Assembly: GCA_963629305.1 (NCBI GenBank)
Contig: CAVGIJ010000002.1
Coordinates: forward strand, 1 to 64,000
Direction of reading: 5' to 3'
Length of the DNA: 64,000 bases
DNA from: UBA1227 sp963629305
GTDB taxonomy: Bacteria > Bacillota > Clostridia > Oscillospirales > Acutalibacteraceae
The notes beneath the pieces are model-generated. The model ran no database searches, was not told the origin of the DNA, and saw only the letters and a list, made by a program, of their open reading frames with translations. Of this stretch, positions 59,846 through 64,000 are shown piece after piece; the stretch's first letter is position 1; the number at the start of each line of letters is the position of its first letter. A program made the position numbers and the translations under genes.

Positions 59846-59874
59846 TTGCGATTTTACATGAAATGTGTTATAGT
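59846..59874 (+). promoter_or_regulatory. Promoter of the DUF4430 lipoprotein gene
   Basis: TTGCGA at 59846-59851, a 17-base spacer and TATAGT at 59869-59874, 26 bases before the ATG. TTGCGATTT occurs twice here (59834 and 59846). Confidence 0.6.
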
Positions 59875-59900
59875 ATCGAAAACCTTTTAAGGAGATTTTT

Positions 59901-60317
59901 ATGAAGCGTTTTATTTCTTTGCTTTTGTCTGTTTTTCTTGTGTTTTCACTTGCAGCATGCAATGCGGAACCTGTTCCCATCAGTGATGACGGTGACAGCC
60001 AAAGTGTTTCTTCGGAAACTGCGAAAATGACTTTTACTTTAGTAGTTTGTGACCTTGACGGAAATGAGACTGAAAAAGAAATAAAGACGGACAAGAAAAC
60101 CGTCGGAGAGGCACTTTATTCGCAGGGTATAATTGACGGTGAGCAGGGCGATTACGGTCTTTATGTTAAAACCGTAAACGGAGTTACTCTTGATTACAAA
60201 AAAGACGGAGCATATTGGTCTTTTTACATCGGAGAAAATTATGCATCCAAAAGTGTTGATCAAACGGATATTGTGTCCGGTGAGACATACATGTTAAAAG
60301 CTGAAAAGGCGCAATAG
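59901..60317 (+). CDS. DUF4430 lipoprotein
   Basis: 138 residues. A lipoprotein signal with lipobox LAAC (cysteine about residue 20) precedes a DUF4430 domain: MTFTLVVCDLDGNETEKEIKTDKKTVGEALYSQGIIDG, then YVKTVNGVTLDYKKDGAYWSFYIGENYASKSVDQTDI. This fold resembles the C-terminal domain of transcobalamin and intrinsic factor and is found in surface proteins of Firmicutes, sometimes next to ECF transporters for cobalamin. No transporter is nearby, so the ligand is unknown. AAGGAG precedes the ATG. Confidence 0.9.
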   Translation: MKRFISLLLSVFLVFSLAACNAEPVPISDDGDSQSVSSETAKMTFTLVVCDLDGNETEKEIKTDKKTVGEALYSQGIIDGEQGDYGLYVKTVNGVTLDYKKDGAYWSFYIGENYASKSVDQTDIVSGETYMLKAEKAQ

Positions 60318-60326
60318 TTGTTTTTA

Positions 60327-60357
60327 ATTCCGCTTCGTATGAAGCGGAATTTTTTTG
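60327..60357 (+). terminator. Terminator after the DUF4430 gene
   Basis: AATTCCGCTTC with GAAGCGGAATT (60327-60352), a short loop, then a T-run. Confidence 0.88.
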
Positions 60358-60422
60358 GAACGGCTTATTTTGAAAATTACCTATGTTATTATATTTTATT
60401 ATTGTTTTATATCTGCTTTATG

Positions 60423-60451
60423 TTGACTTTACATGCATAAAATTGTATTAT
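60423..60451 (+). promoter_or_regulatory. Promoter of argF-carAB
   Basis: TTGACT at 60423-60428, a 17-base spacer and TATTAT at 60446-60451. A second TATAAT at 60471-60476 has a poor -35. The 5' leader would be about 95 bases. Confidence 0.6.
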
Positions 60452-60535
60452 TTATGCAGCGAATTTATATTATAATGAATAAAAACAACAAATATATGCA
60501 TAATTTTGCAATTATTCAAATAAAAATGCATATTT
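60434..60535. promoter_or_regulatory. Cluster of ARG-box-like operator motifs
   Basis: TGCATAA (60434-60440) and TTATGCA (60452-60458) form an inverted repeat inside the promoter. ATGCATAATTTTGCAAT (60496-60512) and AAATGCATATTTATG (60524-60538) follow. The AT-rich TGCAT/TTGCA pattern resembles ArgR (AhrC) boxes, and the gene downstream is argF, a classic ArgR target. Confidence 0.5.
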
Positions 60536-60550
60536 ATGGAGGCGTTGATT

Positions 60551-61534
60551 ATGGATTTAAAGGGAAGAGACTTTTTAAAGCTTCTTGATTTTACACCGAA
60601 TGAGATTGAATACCTCATTGACCTTGCATGTGAGCTTAAGCAGAAGAAAAAGCAGGGAATACTTCATAAGATGCACGAGGGTAAGAATGTCGCTCTTATC
60701 TTTGAAAAAACAAGTACAAGAACCCGTTCGTCATTTGAAGTTGCGGCACACGACCTCGGAATGGGAACCACTTATCTGAATCCCACAGATTCACAGATAG
60801 GCAAAAAGGAGAGTATTGCAGACACGGCAAGAGTTCTTTCCGGTATGTTCGAGGGAATTGAATACAGAGGTTACGGACAGGAGATAGTTGAGACACTTGC
60901 TGAGTATGCATCGGTTCCTGTTTGGAACGGTCTTACAAACGAGTTTCATCCGACACAGATACTTGCCGATTTTATGACAATAAAAGAACATTTCGGTACA
61001 CTTAAAGGAATCAACCTTGTCTATATGGGAGATGCGCGCTATAACATGGGAAACTCACTCATGGTAGGATGTGCGAAGATGGGTCTTAACTTTACCGCAT
61101 GTGCCCCTGAGGAATATTTCCCGGAACATTCACTCGTGAAGAAATGTCTTGAAATATGCGAGGAAACCGGCGGTACGATAACGCTTGAAACTGACCCAAT
61201 GAGAGCTGTTAAATCCGCCAATGTTATATACACCGATGTATGGGTGTCAATGGGAGAACCTGTTGAAGTATGGGAAAAACGTATTCACGATTTATCGCCG
61301 TATGAGGTCAACATGAAACTCATGAATTCTGCGGCTGAAAACTGCGTGTTCATGCACTGCCTTCCGGCATATCATGATCTTAAAACAAAGGTCGGTGCAG
61401 AAATGGGTGAGCGTTTTAACCGCGATCACATGGAAGTAACAAACGAAGTATTTGAAAGTGAAAAATCAATTGTTTTTGAGGAAGCCGAAAACAGGATGCA
61501 CACTATAAAAGCCGTAATGGCGGCGACACTTTAA
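60551..61534 (+). CDS. argF: Ornithine carbamoyltransferase
   Basis: 327 residues. Carbamoyl phosphate-binding FEKTSTRTRSSFEVA (STRTR) and the ornithine site HCLPAYHD are present, plus HPTQILADFMTIKEHFG and YMGDARYNMGNSLMVGCAKMG. It makes citrulline from ornithine and carbamoyl phosphate. The ATG at 60551 follows GGAGG; an in-frame upstream start precedes that site. It lies 43 bases before carA, whose product supplies its carbamoyl phosphate, so the operon favours arginine synthesis. A catabolic (arcB) role is less likely without arcA or arcC nearby. Confidence 0.95.
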   Translation: MDLKGRDFLKLLDFTPNEIEYLIDLACELKQKKKQGILHKMHEGKNVALIFEKTSTRTRSSFEVAAHDLGMGTTYLNPTDSQIGKKESIADTARVLSGMFEGIEYRGYGQEIVETLAEYASVPVWNGLTNEFHPTQILADFMTIKEHFGTLKGINLVYMGDARYNMGNSLMVGCAKMGLNFTACAPEEYFPEHSLVKKCLEICEETGGTITLETDPMRAVKSANVIYTDVWVSMGEPVEVWEKRIHDLSPYEVNMKLMNSAAENCVFMHCLPAYHDLKTKVGAEMGERFNRDHMEVTNEVFESEKSIVFEEAENRMHTIKAVMAATL

Positions 61535-61577
61535 CATAACAGTATCAGTTACACGCAATTTCGGGAGGAAGTTTTAA

Positions 61578-62672
61578 ATGCAGAATAAAAAGAAACGTTA
61601 CCTTGTTCTCCAAAACGGAGATGTGTTTGAGGGATATGCCTTCGGAGCAGATTCGTATGCTTTGGGAGAACTTGTTTTTACAACGGGAATGTGCGGATAC
61701 ATTGAGACACTTACCGATCCGTCATACTACGGACAAATTGTGCTTCAGACTTTTCCGCTCATAGGTAACTACGGAATTATTCCGTCGGATTTTGAGGGAA
61801 ATTGTTTCGTGAAGGGATATGTTGTTCGCGAATGGTGTGACGCACCGTCAAATTTCAGATGTGAGGGCGATCTCGATGCTTATTTGAAATCGGTCGGTGT
61901 TCCTGGCATATACGGTGTAGATACCAGAGAGATAACAAAAATCATCAGAGAATACGGCGTAATGAATGCGAAAATTTGTGATGAACTTCCCGAAGAACTT
62001 TCTGCTATTGAGGAGATAAAAAATTACAGGATTAGGGATGCTGTTGAAACCGTTACGACAAAGGATACATTGACGCGGCGAACAGATGACAGCCATGAGA
62101 AAAAACTAAATGTCGTGCTCTATGATTTCGGCGCAAAGAAGAATATTGAGCGCGAACTTTTGAAGCGCGGGTGCAATGTAACGGTTGTTCCCGGCACAAC
62201 TTCCGCAGAGGATGTTATGAAACTTAATCCGGACGGCATCATGTTGTCGAACGGACCGGGAGATCCGGCTGACAATGAATTCCAGATTGCACAGATACAC
62301 AAGCTCCTCGGCAAGGTTCCAATGTTCGGAATATGCCTCGGTCATCAGCTTACGGCACTTGCTGTCGGCGGAAAAACCGAGAAACTCAAGTACGGACACA
62401 GAGGAGTAAACCAGCCTGTAAAGGAAGTAAACGGAACCAGAACATACATAACCAGTCAGAACCACGGATACGCAGTTATTTCGGACAGTGTAACTAAAAC
62501 CGGTGAGGGAGAGCTCAGCTTTGTCAACGCAAATGACGGCACATGCGAGGGTATGGATTATCCGAAGTACAATGCGTTTACCGTGCAGTTCCACCCGGAA
62601 GCATGCTCAGGTCCGCATGACACAAGCTTCCTGTTTGACAGATTTATAAATATGATGGGAGGAGCAGACTGA
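61578..62672 (+). CDS. carA: Carbamoyl-phosphate synthase small (glutaminase) subunit
   Basis: 364 residues. The CarA N-terminal domain (LVLQNGDVFEGYAFG, VFTTGMCGYIETLTDPSYYGQIV) is followed by a class I glutamine amidotransferase domain with nucleophile GICLGHQLTALAVGG (Cys about 250) and the His-Glu pair in FHPEACSGPHDT. It hydrolyses glutamine and channels ammonia to CarB. GGGAGG precedes the ATG, and its stop overlaps the carB ATG by one base. Confidence 0.96.
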   Translation: MQNKKKRYLVLQNGDVFEGYAFGADSYALGELVFTTGMCGYIETLTDPSYYGQIVLQTFPLIGNYGIIPSDFEGNCFVKGYVVREWCDAPSNFRCEGDLDAYLKSVGVPGIYGVDTREITKIIREYGVMNAKICDELPEELSAIEEIKNYRIRDAVETVTTKDTLTRRTDDSHEKKLNVVLYDFGAKKNIERELLKRGCNVTVVPGTTSAEDVMKLNPDGIMLSNGPGDPADNEFQIAQIHKLLGKVPMFGICLGHQLTALAVGGKTEKLKYGHRGVNQPVKEVNGTRTYITSQNHGYAVISDSVTKTGEGELSFVNANDGTCEGMDYPKYNAFTVQFHPEACSGPHDTSFLFDRFINMMGGAD

Positions 62673-64000
62673 TGCCACAGAATAAAGACATAAAAAAAGT
62701 ATTGGTAATAGGCTCCGGACCTATAGTCATAGGACAGGCTGCGGAGTTTGACTATGCAGGTGCGCAGGCTTGTCGTGTGCTTAAAGAGGCGGGTGTAGAT
62801 GTCGTGCTCTGCAATTCAAACCCTGCTACCATCATGACGGACAAGGTGCTTGCGGATCAGATTTACCTTGAACCGTTGACGGTTGATACTCTCAAAAGAA
62901 TTATAGAGAAAGAAAAGCCGGACAGTCTTCTTGCCGGCCTCGGGGGACAAACGGGTCTTACTATTTCCATGCAGCTTGAAAAGGACGGCTTCTTAACGGA
63001 GCACGGAGTAAAGCTTATTGGAACAAATGTTGACGCGATAGACAAGGCTGAAGACAGAGAACTTTTCAAGGAGACCATGGATGCAATAGGTCAGCCGACC
63101 GTTCCGTCAGACATTGCAACGACCATTGAGGATGCACTCCAAGTCGCACGGAAAATAGGCTATCCTGTTATAGTACGTCCTGCGTTCACGCTCGGAGGAG
63201 CGGGCGGCGGCGTGGCAGACGATGAGGTGCAGCTCAGACTTATTGCGAAGACGGGACTTGATGCGTCTCCGATAACACAGATACTTGTAGAAAAATGTAT
63301 CTCAGGTTGGAAAGAAATTGAATTTGAAACTATGCGCGACTATGCCGGCAATGTAATTGCCGTCTGCTCAATGGAGAATTTTGACCCTGTCGGAATCCAC
63401 ACCGGAGACAGCATAGTTGTTGCACCGGCACTCACGCTTTCGGATAAAGAATATCAGATGCTGCGTTCGGCATCACTTGACATAATAACGGCACTCGGAA
63501 TTGTCGGCGGATGTAACTGTCAGTTCGCGCTGAATCCTGACAGCTTTGAATACTCCGTAATCGAGGTAAATCCGCGTGTGTCACGTTCATCGGCACTCGC
63601 TTCAAAGGCAACGGGATACCCTATTGCAAAGATAACAACAAAGATTGCTCTCGGTTACACTCTTGACGAAATCCCAAACGACATAACGGGTAAAACCTGC
63701 GCATGCTTTGAACCGACCCTTGACTACGTTGTAGTCAAGTTCCCGAAATGGCCTTTTGATAAATTCCAGAATGCGAGTCGTAAGCTCGGAACACAGATGA
63801 AGGCAACCGGTGAGGTTATGTCCATAGCACCGAACTTTGAGATGGCTGTAATGAAGGCCGTAAGAGGTGCTGAGATTTCTCTTAATACACTTAACTCTAA
63901 AAAGAAAACCTCACAAGGCTCAATCCTTGAAAGACTTGCAGTACAGGACGACTACCGTATGTTCACTGTGTTTGAGGCTCTAAAGAGCGGTGTTACGGTT
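62672..64000 (+). CDS. carB: Carbamoyl-phosphate synthase large subunit, N-terminal part (3' end outside window)
   Basis: 443 codons are visible, and the frame is still open at the end of the window. The start PQNKDIKKVLVIGSGPIVIGQAAEFDYAGAQACRVLKEAG, CNSNPATIMTD, the ATP-grasp core (PVIVRPAFTLGGAGGG, EKCISGWKEIEFE, ENFDPVGIHTGDSIVVAPALTL, VIEVNPRVSRSSALASKATGYPIA) and the beginning of the oligomerisation domain belong to CarB. The full protein is about 1,070 residues. Start ATGCCACAG overlaps the carA stop; GGAGGAG precedes it. Confidence 0.97.
   Translation, partial: MPQNKDIKKVLVIGSGPIVIGQAAEFDYAGAQACRVLKEAGVDVVLCNSNPATIMTDKVLADQIYLEPLTVDTLKRIIEKEKPDSLLAGLGGQTGLTISMQLEKDGFLTEHGVKLIGTNVDAIDKAEDRELFKETMDAIGQPTVPSDIATTIEDALQVARKIGYPVIVRPAFTLGGAGGGVADDEVQLRLIAKTGLDASPITQILVEKCISGWKEIEFETMRDYAGNVIAVCSMENFDPVGIHTGDSIVVAPALTLSDKEYQMLRSASLDIITALGIVGGCNCQFALNPDSFEYSVIEVNPRVSRSSALASKATGYPIAKITTKIALGYTLDEIPNDITGKTCACFEPTLDYVVVKFPKWPFDKFQNASRKLGTQMKATGEVMSIAPNFEMAVMKAVRGAEISLNTLNSKKKTSQGSILERLAVQDDYRMFTVFEALKSGVTV

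Noticed and set aside
1..64000. Mobile elements, prophage or integrated islands
   Set aside because: No transposase, integrase, phage gene or target-site duplication was found. The region after the tRNA-Pro gene shows no duplicated tRNA 3' end.

Overview
The window looks like a chromosomal segment of an anaerobic, low-to-moderate GC Gram-positive bacterium of class Clostridia, probably Oscillospiraceae/Ruminococcaceae. This is inferred from gene families and order, not from a marker comparison. Supporting points are the Firmicutes-type cluster ylxM-ffh-rpsP-khpA-rimM-trmD, a divIVA/sepF division cluster, RNase M5, a split two-gene transketolase, DUF4830 and DUF4430 proteins, strong GGAGG ribosome binding sites, frequent TTG/GTG starts, and near-consensus sigma-A promoters with 17-base spacers. 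Almost everything is vertically inherited core genome. There is no insertion sequence, prophage, rRNA operon or CRISPR array. One tRNA gene is present (Pro, anticodon CGG).

Layout. 1-480: 3' end of an ABC permease. 650-4,310: SRP/ribosome-maturation operon. 4,560-10,080: ptsH, uvrC, rsmD-coaD, a coiled-coil protein, a short DUF4830 protein and an rsuA-type pseudouridine synthase. 10,270-18,410: a CdaR-like regulator, then ftsE (with a long tail), ftsX, an M23 murein hydrolase and an S41 protease-like protein, then a repeat-rich membrane protein. 18,500-24,410: a TetR regulator divergent from a glycerol-3-phosphate dehydrogenase-like operon that ends in an alkyl-DHAP-synthase-like flavoprotein. 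24,590-31,050: two teichoic-acid-type glycerophosphotransferases, a zinc-ribbon membrane protein, a CBS pyrophosphatase and a lipase. 31,320-36,600: a complete Opp/Dpp-type ABC importer on the minus strand. 36,700-37,030: a compact locus with the architecture of a type I toxin-antitoxin module. 37,023-39,865: two flavoproteins. 40,137-42,551: rfbA-rfbC-rfbD without rfbB. 43,080-58,853: alaS, a HIT protein, comEC without its lactamase domain, holA, rnmV, cca, a DUF896 protein, miaA, an orphan HlyD-like adaptor, yggS, sepF, divIVA, lspA, rluD and split transketolase. 59,011-60,317: tRNA-Pro and two small lipoproteins. 60,551-64,000: argF-carA-carB, running off the end.

How the genes work together. 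The window covers translation and protein targeting (ffh, rpsP, rimM, trmD, rluD, miaA, cca, alaS), division and wall hydrolysis (ftsEX with its M23 partner, sepF, divIVA), envelope polymers (glycerophosphotransferases, dTDP-rhamnose genes), and carbamoyl phosphate/citrulline synthesis.

The most interesting candidate is the 36.7-37.0 kb locus. A 22-residue hydrophobic ORF has its Shine-Dalgarno sequence in a hairpin, a consensus promoter pointing in from each side, and a shared hairpin between them. A frame comparison suggests the toxin reading frame may carry a frameshift. Other points worth a second look are the S41 protein with both catalytic positions apparently substituted, the disordered tail on FtsE, the N-terminal BON-like domain on the GlpA-like enzyme, and two promoters immediately abutting terminator hairpins.
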